A DNA stretch of 64,000 nucleotides, from positions 9,758,501-9,822,500 of the forward strand of contig JAYKKT010000059.1 of NCBI GenBank assembly GCA_036023115.1, written 5' to 3'. Within the stretch, counting starts at the first letter, position 1. Each line of letters starts with the position of its first letter. Shown here piece by piece: positions 1 through 11,287 of this stretch. The stretch comes from Brasenia schreberi. Its lineage: Eukaryota > Streptophyta > Magnoliopsida > Nymphaeales > Cabombaceae. The notes below the pieces were generated by a model. That model saw only the letters and a program-made list of their open reading frames with translations. It was not told the DNA's origin and did not search any database. The position numbers and the translations under genes were made by a program.

Positions 1-1263
1 GTTTTCTTTGTAAGTTTGATGGAAGACCCCTCCATATCCAAAAACCCCAAAAAATTATATATTTGCAAAATTCAAAAAAATTTAGAAAATTCCCAAAATC
101 CAAAAACATTTAAAAAATTTGAAAATTTTAAAAAGAATATGGTTTGTGTTCCTTCTCATTCCCTTTGTTTACAAAAAGACAAAAAAATCGAAAACTTTGA
201 AAAATCCAAAAAGAATGTAGTTAATGTTCATTCTTTTTGTTTACAAAAAGCCAAAAAAATTGAAAAACCTGAAAATCCCAAAAACAAAGTCTTGCATATT
301 CCACCTTCTAGTGCTCATTTTGAAAAAAACAAAAAAATTAAAAATTCTGAAAATTCCAAAAGGATTAGCCTTGTAAAAAGCCCATTTTCAAGTTCTTTGA
401 AATGTGCATATATCCCAAAGCCAAAATCATGTGTCCATGATCCTCTTACCTTTCTTAATACTTTCTTAGAAATTAAAGTTCTTGAGAATGATCAAAGCAA
501 GGAGGAAGATCCCATCATCCATGAGGAAGATCAAATCTCCGAGCTTCCTGAATTTCATAGAATCCTTGACTTGGAAAAACCTTCAAATTCCATAGGAGAT
601 TTTGTAGAAATCAACCTAGAGAGTGAGTCTAATCCAAAGCATGTTAAGATAGGTGCATGTTTACATGAGCATGAAAAAGCATCATTCATTGTATTCTTAA
701 AATCCTACATAGATGTATTTGCATGGACCTACAAAGACATGCCGGGTCTAGACCCAAAAATCGTGGAACACTATCTTGCCCTAGAACCCAATGCTAAACC
801 CATAAAGCAAAAGCTTAGGAAAATCCATCCCAATGTCCACTTTCAAGTAAAAGAGGGTTTAGAAGATCTTTTAAAAGCCAGATTTATACAACCCATTGCT
901 TATTCGGAATAACTTTCAAATATAGTTATGGTTTGAAAATCCAATGGGAAAATTCAGATTTGCATTGATTTTAGAAATTTGAACAAAGCCACTCCAAAAG
1001 ATAATTTTCCTTTGCCAAACATCGATTTGATAGTGGATAGCACTGCAAATCATGAAATGTTTTCTTTTATGGATGGCTATTCGGGTTATAATCAAATCAA
1101 GTTGGCACCAAAAGATCAAGCAAAAATAACTTTTACCACACCTTGGGGCACATATTGTTACACGGTTATGCCATTTGGTTTGAAAAATACCGGTGCCACA
1201 TACCAGAGAACCATGACTACCATTTTCCATGATCTAATCCATGAGCTCTTGGAAGTATATGAA
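1..1263 (+). mobile_element. Ty3/gypsy retrotransposon fragment
   Basis: The window opens inside a Ty3/gypsy element read on the + strand. Only the stretch before reverse transcriptase and the first half of reverse transcriptase remain. Gypsy-type sequence stops near 1260, just before the position where the catalytic YVDD box should follow the residues EVY. Copia sequence on the other strand starts within a few bases. No LTR, integrase or RNase H of this element lies in the window, so its left part is outside and its right part was lost at the junction. Confidence 0.85.
16..1263 (+). pseudogene. gypsy pol remnant: linker and N-terminal reverse transcriptase
   Basis: One reading frame runs from 16 to 912 and, after in-frame stops at 910-912 and about 934-936, continues in the same frame to 1275. 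Both stops fall near positions where related polymerases carry tryptophan or another coding residue. The first 130 residues are very rich in Lys, Asn, Phe and Pro and repeat loosely (FEK/SKK/CLQK motifs). After that come the conserved gypsy motifs DMPGLD, VEHYLAL, the PIKQKLRK segment, CIDFRNLNKAT, MDGYSGYNQI and the PFGLKNTGATYQR segment. The catalytic aspartate pair is absent because the element ends there. The wording of these motifs resembles the Tat/Athila side of plant Ty3/gypsy; this lineage call is an inference. Confidence 0.85.
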
Positions 1264-4200
1264 GTGGTCGAGTGATGGTAAGATATGCCAAAACTCTTAT
1301 CATTTATCTGTAAGAAGTGAGATCCTCTACTTTTTCTCTATTTGTAGTTCTCAATTTAGTCTCCATCACCTTCGGCGTAATCACCTTCTTGACATCTGTC
1401 AATCTTGACCGGTTAACAATATCACTATCAAATTTTTTTTGTGACATAAAATAACTTCTATCATTACGAGCCTTGATTCCTAAGAAGTAACTAAGTACAC
1501 CTAGATCATTCATTTCAAATTCTTCATAAAACTCTATTTTGATTTGCAATATCCTATTCTCATTACTTCCAATGATGATCATATCATCTATATATAGAAG
1601 TAAGATTACGATACCTATATCAGTTATCCTTAGAAACAAAGTAGTCTCAGTATAACAAGAGTAAAAATCACATGTATCGTAAAATTTTCAAATCTACCAA
1701 ACCAAGCTTTAAGAGCTTGTTTAAGTCCATATTATGCTTTTTTTAGTCTAAGGGCATAATCACTTCGAGCATTGTCTCGGAGGAGTGGCCATATATGTTT
1801 TCACTAAGGTGACCGATTAAAAAGATATTTTTAACATCCAATTGATATATGTCTTAGTTTCTAATAGCACAAATAAAAATCAATATACAAACATTAGTCA
1901 TATGAGCAACATGAGCAAAAGTTTCCTCATAGTCAATCTTATATTCTTTTAAGTATCCCTTAGCTAGTAGTCTTGTTTTATATCTTTCAATAGATCCATC
2001 ACTATGTGTTTTAACCTTATATACCTACCTACAACAAATGATTTTCTTTTCTTTGGGTTTAGGCACAATGTCCACTCTTATTTTCTAGTACTTCTAGTTC
2101 ATCATTCATAGTGTTTCTCCATTCTAAGTTATTTTTTACTTGGACATAATGTTTTGGTTCATTGATACTTGATATGATCGCTATATGATTTCTATGTTAT
2201 GGTTAAAATGTTTCATAAGACACAAATCTTTGAGGAGGTTTTATGACTCTTTTACTTGATGTTGTTATTTTCTTTATTTTTTCTTATATAATAATATTCA
2301 AAAGGTCTTAAGATTTCTTCTCTAGCACCTTGATCTCTAGGTTTACACTCTAGTTAGACCGTACTTTTCTTTTGTGTTTTCTCATTGTCATCTAACTTTA
2401 ACTCCATGATATCATCCAAAAACATATAACTATCTTGGGTGTTTTTTTACTCGTCTTCATAATAAAACTCATCTTCAATAAATTTGACATCTCTAAACAC
2501 ATAAAGCTTATCTTTTTTTGGGTTCTAATATATATACCCTTTTTTATTAATACCATAGCCAAGAAAGACACATTCAATAGTTTTGTGTCCTAACTTGTCA
2601 CTCTTATTTGTATAAATGTAACATTTACATCCAAATATTTTAACGGATTATAATTGGGTTTATTTGAATATAAATTTTCAACGAGAGAACAATTACCTAG
2701 TTTAGATAATGACATCTTATTTATAAGTATACGGATGTTAAAGCGGCTTCGGCTTATAAGTATTTAAGAATTGTACTTGCTATCAACAAGATTCTAGTAG
2801 TTTCAATAATATGTCTATGTTTTCTTTTGGGTAAACCATTTTGTTGGGTAATTTTTTTATAAGATTTTTATGTTAAATTTCATGTTTTCCAAGATAGTTT
2901 GTGAAATCATTTAAAAGATATTCTTCAACATAGTCGGTTCTTAAAATCTTTATATTAATTTCAAATTGAGTCTTGATCATACTGTGAAAGGTCAAAAAGT
3001 TTTCAAAAGATTCTAATTTGTGTTTCAAAAAGTATATCTAAGTGTGTTGAGTGAAATTATTTATAAAAATAACATAATATGTCACTCCTCCTTTTGAGAT
3101 AATGGGAGCAAGTCCCCAAACATTGGAGTACACTAATTCAAAAGCCTTTTTTGTGAATGAGTTTTTTTACCAAATGGTGCATGATGTATTTTGCTGAATA
3201 TATAATCTTTGTAAATAAAATCATTTTTTATTATTCTTTATTCATGGATAATTGTTCATTTTGCATATATCAAGATGTTCCAATCTTTTATATCAAAGAC
3301 TAAACTCATTACAAGCAATTCCACATGTTTCAAAATTTGTCAAAACTAAATTATCTATGGCGTAGAGACTACCTTATCTATGTTCTTATCTAATCACCTT
3401 CTTTGATAGATAATTCTATACCACATCCATTTGGTGAGAAGGTAACATTACAATCATTATCATAAATTTGAGAAATCGAGAGAAGATTAATATTCAGTTT
3501 TGATATAAAACATACTTGAAGTATTTTAAAGAAATTATTTTCTAAGTTACTAATTTCTTTAACATAAATCTTAGTTCCATCGGCTATAAACACTTGTGAT
3601 CTAACTTGTGTGTATTTGTCTAACAATTTATATTCATTTGTCATATGAAAAAAAGCATTAGAATCTAAAAGTTAGAGCATACCTTGATTTTTGGAAGAAG
3701 TTGATAATGCCAACCTCGAGATGCTTACCTTTTCTTTTAATATTTCTTCAATGTAGGCCTTAATTCTCAAAGGTAACACTTCTTCATTATTGTCAATGGC
3801 AGCCACTTGATGAAACCTCCTAAATAAAAGAGAACATTTGGTCTTGATATGTTTATTCTCCTTGCAATAATGGCAAATCATACTATTGCTTGGCCAAGGC
3901 ATTACATTATCCTTGAATTGTCTATTTCCTTCACATTTTTTCGACATGTGAAGATTTGTATGTCTTCAAATAATTTTTGGGTCTAGATGTAGTAAGAACT
4001 GTTTCCTTAATGTATCTTATATTTCCCAATCTACTTTCTTCCATAATTAAATCGATCAATATATCATAACTTTTGAGTCTCGGTTTTCTTTATATCAAAT
4101 TAGATCTTATGTTCTCTAATTCATCTTGTAATCCCAATATAAACAAAAGAAATATTAATTATCAAGATATTCTTTAAACCCATCTATACTTTGAAGTTTT

Positions 4201-4725
4201 TTGAATTTGTCAACACTACTAAGTTGGTTCCATAGATCGAAAAACTCATTGTGATATTTCTTAATGCTTATAGAACCTTGTTTGATCATTATCATCTTTT
4301 CCATCAAATTTATTTGAAAAACAAAATTGTCTTAAGGATTAGTTTTTCTAAGGTATTCTCAAGTCTTATAAGCATTATCAAACATGTTAATTCTACTATT
4401 GAGTTTTTCATCCACTCAAATAAATTCATGTGATTTTGGCATTGTATTTCTCCCACTTTTTTAGTTCTTGTTTGTATTTTACTTGTGTCTTGAGAAACTC
4501 ATACTCATTAAGCTTTTCTTCTATCCATTTAGGCTCCTTGATCGTACCATCAATATAGTCTCAATAGTCTTTAGAAATAAAATATTTTTCATAGTACGTG
4601 CCCAAATTGGATAAGAATTGAGAACCAACAAACAACAAAATGTTTCACTTTTTTCTTCTATTTTCTCATCAACAACACGAAATATAAAAAAATATATTGA
4701 TTTCTTCAAGATAGCCAAACAACAC
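1264..4725 (-). pseudogene. copia-1 gag-pol remnant
   Basis: Recognisable pieces on the minus strand, in order of transcription, are as follows. At 3947-3672 there is a gag CCHC knuckle (CHYCKENKHIKTKC, spacing C-X2-C-X4-H-X4-C). At 3644-3390 there is the GAG-pre-integrase/protease-like segment with NLLSISQIYDND. At about 2950-2050 there is scattered integrase and RT sequence in shifting frames, including a match to the KTHSDGSIERYKARLLAKGY type of motif near 2030-1930. At 1639-1304 there is RT with LLLYIDDMIIIGS and DLGVLSYFLGI. Each piece is in a different frame, so the polyprotein is broken many times. No complete domain can be assumed to fold. Confidence 0.82.
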
Positions 4726-4790
4726 TCAATTTTGAGAATCTTCTCACAATCGACACAAATCCCAATGCAGTTCTAAATAGACTGTCTCAA

Positions 4791-4801
4791 CTCTAATACT
4801 A
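4791..4801 (-). other. copia-1 primer binding site
   Basis: The minus strand reads TAGTATTAGAG immediately inside the LTR. This is a one-to-two base variant of the TGGTATCAGAG priming site complementary to plant initiator tRNA-Met. Confidence 0.6.
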
Positions 4802-5201
4802 TATAAAAATAATACTACGATGTATTCGATAATGTCCACAAAGCCAAACATCGATAATCACAGATCTTCAATAAGTCAAATCACAGTGCACAAGCCAAAC
4901 CGAATAGACACAATACCAAACAAGTCAAGTGAGGACACAAAAAGCAAATTTATTTCATGCACAAATCCTCTATTTATGGAGGATTTATTACACTTTATGA
5001 ATGGGAGCAAGGGAGCAGTTGCTCCCAACAACTATACTACTACCTAGCAGCTATATTACTACCCATTGGGATGTCCCAACGGCTAGTAATGCAGCCATTG
5101 GGAGCACGTGACCCTTGAGGGCCAGTCCCAAATGGCCTTGCTGGCCCTCGAGGTGGTACTGCTGGACCCTAAAGGCCCACCTATCCTATTATATGTTAAC
5201 A
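4802..5201 (-). repeat. copia-1 5' LTR
   Basis: On the minus strand this 400-bp segment begins TGTTAACATATAATAGG, carries a CCATAAATAGAGG TATA-like box around 4970-4980, and ends directly before the primer binding site. It shares the start and the phrase ACTAGCCGTTGGGACA with the 3' LTR of copia-2. No partner 3' LTR exists because the element is truncated, so no target-site duplication can be read. Confidence 0.75.
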
Positions 5202-6216
5202 CCAACTTGTATACATATTTGCTTTTTTCCGTGGAGGCTTAGATCCATATGAGCTTATAAACGTGATTTTACGATGCCATAGTTCCATATTTGATTTGGA
5301 AAAGAAATCAATGTTGAGATCATGGTTGTGCATTTGATTCGCGTATGGAACATGAAGCACTGGCTAGTATCTCGACGAAACATCAAACTTGATTCTTTAG
5401 TTTGCATTGTCACCCAAATCAATCCGAGAAGCAGCATGGTTTTCAAGGTCCAGAGTTGGCTCTGTATTTGTTATCAAGGCTCAAACCCAAAAACTACCAA
5501 AATACAATCTTCTTGACCAAATTATTGTACAATCCTACCATACAGCATGAGCAAGCTGAGATCGTTCCCAGGTTCTTCTACTATTGAAATCATAGCATAT
5601 AAATAGTTAGCTGAACTGGGCCAACCAATGAGCCGCTCGTTTCGTTTCCTGGGCTTAGAAAGAAAACTTGGCCTCTTCAGTCTGAAACAATGGCCAAGGA
5701 ATCGCCCAGTAATTTCGCCATTTCTGACCCGGCCCTTGTGAACACGTTTCCATCCTCCCCATAAGCTACTGAAGAGGATCTACCGATCCTCTTTTTCTGC
5801 CAATTGGAGGAAGAAACGTCTCTTCTTCATTTCCTTTACTCAAAAACTCTCTCTCAACTGTCTTCAAGATCCATCTTTTGATCAACAATCTGTCAGAAAT
5901 TTTCCAAAAAGAATGCATCACTTGCGTTTCACCTACTGAAATTTGCCCCACCCTAGAAAAATTTTCAGGTCCCGGCTGACTATTTTTCTCTTACGGGCTC
6001 TTGATTCTCTTTATCAGATCCAATTCTTTGAATAATCTTCAGTAAAGGAAACCATCCACTGAAGTTTCATTGTGCTTTCATACTACAGCATATCCAAGCA
6101 AGACTCCATTTTTTGTTTCTATATATTGTTTCCTTTCATGGTTGGGGAATGCTTGATGGTTTTAGAACTGCGTTTGAGGAACTCTTAAGTCAATGTTTTG
6201 AGTCTGCTGAAGACAA
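5202..6216 (+). promoter_or_regulatory. ACA 5' flank and probable 5' UTR
   Basis: This 1-kb stretch contains no convincing ORF. A TATAAATA box lies at 5598-5605, about 610 bases before the ACA start codon. It is followed by CT-rich leader-like sequence at 5780-5880. The placement is what one expects for a plant promoter with a long leader, possibly with a leader intron, but no transcript evidence is visible. Copia-1 ends only about 400 bp upstream of the TATA box, so little of the original promoter may remain. Confidence 0.4.
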
Positions 6217-6666
6217 ATGGAGAGCTATTTGAATGAGAATTTCGGCGGAGTGAGAGCGAAGAACTCGTCGGAGGAGGCTCTGACGGGATGGAGGAGAGTG
6301 TGTGCCGTCGTCAAGAATCCAAAACGAAGGTTTCGCTTCACGGCGAATCTTTCCAAGAGAATGGAAGCTCAAGCCATGAGAAGAAGCAATCAGGTACCTT
6401 ATTGTTCTGTTCTATCTCGTATATAGATATGTTTTGGAGCAATTGGTTCTGCTCATTCTTGGTTCTTAGATCATGGAGAACTTTGATCACAAGAAAATGA
6501 GACAAATCTCTACGCTTGCATTTTTTTCATGTGTTGGAGGAGAACGACGTTCATTGCAATCCTTGCTTTTGTCGTTATCTTTATGACAAGAGTACTGTAA
6601 GTATCGTTACATAAGTCAAACCGCAACCGTCCAACAAATCAAATATTCTAATGCGTTTTTCTTAAA

Positions 6667-6685
6667 TAATATAAAAACCTACAAA
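6667..6685 (+). repeat. LINE-1 target-site duplication, left
   Basis: TAATATAAAAACCTACAAA here matches TAATATAAAAAGCTACAAA at 9803-9821 with one mismatch. The pair flanks the RTE insertion in ACA intron 1 and fixes both of its ends. Confidence 0.85.
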
Positions 6686-9600
6686 TTATACCTCACACAA
6701 ATTATGAGCATTGCTGTGGAGCGTTTCCGCCTAGAGACGCATTGCAGAGTCCGAATGCAATGAAAAGTAAGAAGGGACAATACATTTTCACGCAGATGTA
6801 GTGAACCAATTACAGAGAGGGTTCTTATACAAGTGTGGGTAAAGAAGTTAGTCCCGCTTCATTGCTGTCCGAATGTAGTGAATAAATTATAGAGAGGGTC
6901 TCTGCATTTTTAATATGGACGGATGCGGAGATAAGGAAGCTAGTCATAATAATAAGATTCGTATTAGTTCTTAAAATATTGAAACATTATTCGATAAGCT
7001 AATGGAGGCGGTTGATACTATATTCGAAGAAATATTCATATTCTATGTTTAAAAGAGACAAAGTGAGTTAGAGAAAAAGTAAATGAGATTGAGGATATTG
7101 GTTTTAAATTATGGTACTTAGGTAAGGAAAAAGCTCGAAATAGAGTTGGTATTATCATAAATAAAGATTTAAAGGATGGTGTAGTAGAGATACAATGATA
7201 TGGTGACCGAATCATGACGTTGAAATTAGTGTTAGGAGCAGAGGTTTTGAATATAGTTTATCCTTACACACCCTAAGTAGGACTAGAAGATATGATAAAG
7301 ATGACTTTTTAGGAAGAGTTAGATAAGGTGATTCAAAGAATTGCACAAAGAGAGATGATTTGTTTAGGAGGAGACTTAAATGGACACGTCGGTAAAGAGG
7401 CATTAAGATATCAAGGTATTCATAGAAACTTTGGGTTTGGGGATATAAACGAGGAAGGTTGGGAGATTTTAAATTTTGCTATAGTATTTAATCTCTTTAT
7501 AGTCAATACAATCTTCAAAAAACGAGATGAACATTTAATTACTTATAAGAGTAACTTATCACAAACACAAATTGATTACTTTATTTGTAAAAAAAAAAGA
7601 TAGAGCATGTTGTAAAGATTGGAATATAATTTCAAGAGAAAGCTTAACTACCCAACATCGACTTTTAGTTATGAATTTACAAATAAAAAAATGGACAAAG
7701 AAGAAAAGAGTGCATTGAGCTATTCAAACTACATGGTGGAACCTCGAACACTAGAAAAAAATATTTAAATAGAAAGTCCTTTAAGGATATGCTTGAAATT
7801 ATATTGATACACCTTGTGATATGTAGAACAATATGGATACATATAAGGAAAGTGGCGAAAGAGGTGTTAGGTAAATCTAAAAGAGGTGTACTGACACAAA
7901 AAGAAGCTTGGTGGTGGAGTGAAGTAGTGTAAAATAAAATCAAGGCAAAGAGGACATGTTACACATTACATTATGCTAAAAAAACTACTGAAACTTTAGA
8001 GGCTTATAAGAAAGCAAAGAAGGAAGCGAAAAGACTATCAGTGAAACAAAAGATAAAATTTAGGAGGATTTATATAAAAAACTCAACTCAAAAGAGGGTG
8101 AAAGATATATTTTTAGGATAACTAGGGCTAGAGATAAGATAACTAAAGATCTTAATTATATTAGATGCATCAAAGATGAGGATGAAAAAAATCTAGTGGT
8201 AAATGATGATATAAGAAATAGATGGAAAAACTATTTTTATAAGCTTTTTAATGAAAATAAAGATTTTAATATTAGCTTAGCCAAATCAGAAAAGTATATA
8301 AAACATAATTTCTATCGATGTATTTAAAAGAATAAAGTTAAAGAAGCTCTTAAACATATGAAGGGTAGTAAATCAATAGAACCAAATAATATTCCTATAG
8401 AAGTTTGGAAAATCCTAGGAGAAACAAGACTCACTTGGCTCACAAAACTATTTAATGAAATATGGAGAAACCAAAAGATGCCCAAGAAATGGAGGGCGAG
8501 CATACTTATACCCATATATAAGAACAAGAGAGACATTCAGAATTGTACGAATTATCGAGGTATCAAGTTAATGAGCCATACTATGAAATTGTGGGAAAGA
8601 ATTATCGAACGTAGGTTAAGATAAGTATTGAGTACAACACAAAATCAATTTGGATTCATGCCAGATAGATCTATTGTTGAAGTGATTCACCTTTTGAGAC
8701 GTCTTATGGAACATTTTAGAGCAAAAAAAAAGACCTTCACATGATATTTATTGATCTAGAAAAAGCTTACGATAGGGTACTGAAGGAGGTTCTTTGGAGA
8801 ACCTTAGAAAAAAGAGGTATCTCATTGACATATATAAACTTTATAAGAGATATGTACGATGGTGTAAAAACATGTGTGAGGACTCGTGAAGGAATGACAG
8901 ACTTCTTTGAAGTTAATATTAAGTTACATCATTGATCAACTTTAAGTCCATACTTATTTATAATGGTAATTGATAAGTTAACATAACATATTCAAGATGA
9001 AGTGCCTTGGTGTATGTTATTTGTAGATAACATTGTGTTAGTAGAGGGGTCTAAGGAAAAAGTTAATATAAAATTGGAACTGTGGAGAGAAACATTAAAA
9101 AGTAAAGGCTTCCGACTTAGTAAAACAAAGACAGAATATATGAAATGTAAGTTTGATCATTTGGTTACTTCAGAGGACATAGAAATTAAAATTGGCACAC
9201 ATTGCATCCCTAAAAGGAAAGTTTTAAATAACTAGGGTCAATTTTTGAGAATGACGAAAGAATTGATGGAGATGTTACGCATAGAATTAATATTGGAGAG
9301 GAGCATCAAATATTCTTTGTGATTAGAAGATATCATTAAAGTTAAAAGATAAATATTATAGAGCAACAATTAGACATGCCATGTTTTATGGTTATGAGTG
9401 TTGGACAGTTAATCATCAACATGTACAAAAGATGTCTGTGCTAGAAATGAAGATGTTCAGATGGATGAATGGTCATACAAGAAAAGACCATATATATAAT
9501 GAGTTTATTAGAAATAAATTATGTGTGGCACCAATAGAGGATAAAATGAGATAATATCGTTTAAGGTGGTTTGGACATATAGAAAGAAGTGCAGAAGAAA

Positions 9601-9802
9601 AATCTATAAGAAGGTATGAAAAACTAGACTTTGAAAGTATTAAAAGAGGTAGATAACGAACACAAAAGTGTTAGAAATAAACAATAAAAAATGATCTAGT
9701 TTATTGTGAGTTAACTGCTAACCTGGTACATGATAAAGCTATGTGAAAACAAAGAATCTATGTAGCCCTAGTATGGCAAAAAGGCTTAGTTGTTGTTTGT
9801 TG
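6686..9802 (+). mobile_element. RTE-clade LINE, full length, in ACA intron 1
   Basis: The 3,117-bp insertion lies between two 19-bp direct repeats. Its first 265 bases are non-coding and contain two loose copies of a segment ending in AATTACAGAGAGGGT / AATTATAGAGAGGGT (about 6810 and 6890), perhaps the 5' UTR. Then come an APE-type endonuclease, a reverse transcriptase and a C-terminal segment. The 3' end reads GGCTTAGTTGTTGTTTGTTGT, the (TTG)n-type tail of plant RTE LINEs. It is colinear with the younger copy at 55.3-57.8 kb and much more damaged. It lies in the same orientation as the ACA gene and lengthens intron 1. Confidence 0.9.
6951..9780 (+). pseudogene. RTE LINE endonuclease-reverse transcriptase, inactive
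   Basis: The endonuclease part starts near 6951 (IRISSLNIETLFDK) and includes LGGDLNGHVGKE at 7360-7395 and the later QTQIDYFI segment. Reverse transcriptase follows: [10 protein letters not shown] (8385), LIPIYKNK, the [21 protein letters not shown] stretch (8560), [13 protein letters not shown] (8741) and the catalytic box. The box here reads FVDNIVLV at about 9020 instead of FADDIVLV, so one of the two metal-binding aspartates is lost. The C-terminal portion (9240-9780) is recognisable by MFYGYECW and GHIERS-type words. There are many stops and frame changes throughout. Confidence 0.85.
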
Positions 9803-9821
9803 TAATATAAAAAGCTACAAA
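9803..9821 (+). repeat. LINE-1 target-site duplication, right
   Basis: TAATATAAAAAGCTACAAA, the partner of 6667-6685 (18 of 19 bases equal), directly after the (TTG)-type tail. Confidence 0.85.
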
Positions 9822-9912
9822 GATATGCACACCATTCCCTAAATTATAATAGGTTCGAGTCCGTATAACCTACATTACGTAGTAGTTATAAATGGATGTG
9901 CCAGTTAGAACT

Positions 9913-11287
9913 TTTCCATCTTGCAATAAGCGCTGACCCATGCACACAATCGAACTCCATGCCTGGAGATGGATGGACGGTGACAATCTCCATTAACAGA
10001 CACGACACGGGGGCCGAAGCGTCCAGTGGGAGCTCGTTGGCTGCTAATATATTTTGATATTTATTGCTAATATCTCTGGATTTTCGCTGCTGATTTTTTG
10101 TTATCTAGATATCTTTTACCAGTATGAACTTGAGGTCCGTTCACTGTTAGCGAAATGAAGAAGGGATGAGGCTTGTTAGCAAAAGAGAGGAGGAGGATGC
10201 TAAAATGTCCCTTCGTCTTGCCTGAGAAAGAGTGAAGAGTGAGAAAATCTTAGCCTCGCATAATATCAGTTTCTGGGGATTGCCTTTGCTTTCTCTAAAT
10301 CCGACCACCTTCGAACTTGGGCCATCTTAAGGACCATAGTTACTGTTCTGACGCCGGTTTCCAGCCGGTTTCGGCCGGAAATCGAACCGCTAAGAGTATA
10401 AGTATGAACAGGGAGCTATTCTTATGGCTGTCGTTCTTCCTCTGGGAGGATTGCCGAGAACCACCATTGTAAATTCACCATTTTCATCCAATTTCGCGAC
10501 TCCCCCCCAATGTATATTGGCAAAAATTCAGCTCAAGGGCCGCCCTTTCCGAGCCCGAGCGAGCCTGAAATTGCCGGAACCCGAGAGCAGGACAGGGTGG
10601 AAGACGACCAAAAAGGAGTGGAAGAGGGAGGCCACCGGAAACGATGGCAAATTGGGGATGCGTCATCCCAAATCGTCTTTGCCGGATCGCCATATCGTTA
10701 AGAAGCCTCTCTCTCTCTCTCCGTGGTTTCTTTATCATTCTTCATATGAATTCATTAGATTTTGAGGGTTGTTTCATGATTTAGGGTCACTCGCCTCGAA
10801 CAAGAAGCTGTTGGTGCACTTTTACTGGTCAAGGTGACTAATTTTGAGCGCAAATTCTACATACAGGGGTTTACTGATAGTAAATTGTGATGAACTCCGT
10901 TACATTTGCTTCCTTAGCTTTAATCTTTCATTGGCTATATTTGTCAAACGGAAGGACTTTGTATTTGATGACATTCGCATCAAGCCCCTTCCTCGAAACT
11001 GATCAAATATGAAATAAATTATCTCATGATTGCCTGTTTACTGTTTCAGGAAAAATTAAAGGTTGCTGTTTTGGTTTCAAAAGCCGCATTTCAGTTTATT
11101 CATGGTAAGTTTTCATGTTCCTTCATGGTTGTCTTGATTCAAAAAACCAATTCTCTGTTGTGATCATTACTAAAACATTAAGTTTTCGTTCATTGTTCAG
11201 GTATTGGATGTTCTCCGATTGAGTATACTGTTCCTGATGAAGTTCAAGAAGCAGGTTTTCGGATATGTGCGGAGGAATTAGGTAGCA
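9913..11287 (+). repeat. tandem duplication, copy A (intron 1 end, exon 2, part of exon 3 of ACA)
   Basis: This unit and the next are head-to-tail copies offset by 1,375 bp at the start and 1,377 bp at the end. By eye the only difference is one extra CT unit in the CT run (10705-10721 in copy A). Copy A ends inside exon 3, so that exon is cut after the codons for EELGS. The unit also holds a GC-rich patch (10420-10720) with a 113-codon ORF starting MAVVLPLGGLPRT, which I do not recognise. The junction AGCATTTCCATC shares two or three T residues with both parental ends, a small microhomology. Confidence 0.93.

Larger units (their letters stand above)
1264..5201 (-). mobile_element. Ty1/copia retrotransposon copia-1, 3'-truncated
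   Basis: Read on the minus strand the element starts with a 5' LTR (5201 to 4802), a tRNA-Met-type primer binding site, gag, protease, integrase and reverse transcriptase. It ends inside the RNase H-proximal region (motif YLTITRP near 1265-1285). The RNase H core, polypurine tract and 3' LTR are missing. Its gag zinc knuckle, the protein motif KAYIEE, and the LTR start TGTTAA are shared with copia-2 at 26.5-34.4 kb, so both belong to one family in opposite orientations. It has many stops and frameshifts and cannot be active. Confidence 0.85.

Noticed and set aside
10484..10738. Antisense ORFs in the duplicated unit (10484-10738, 11859-12122)
   Set aside because: They mirror the GC-rich patch on the other strand and show no motif; shadows of composition.
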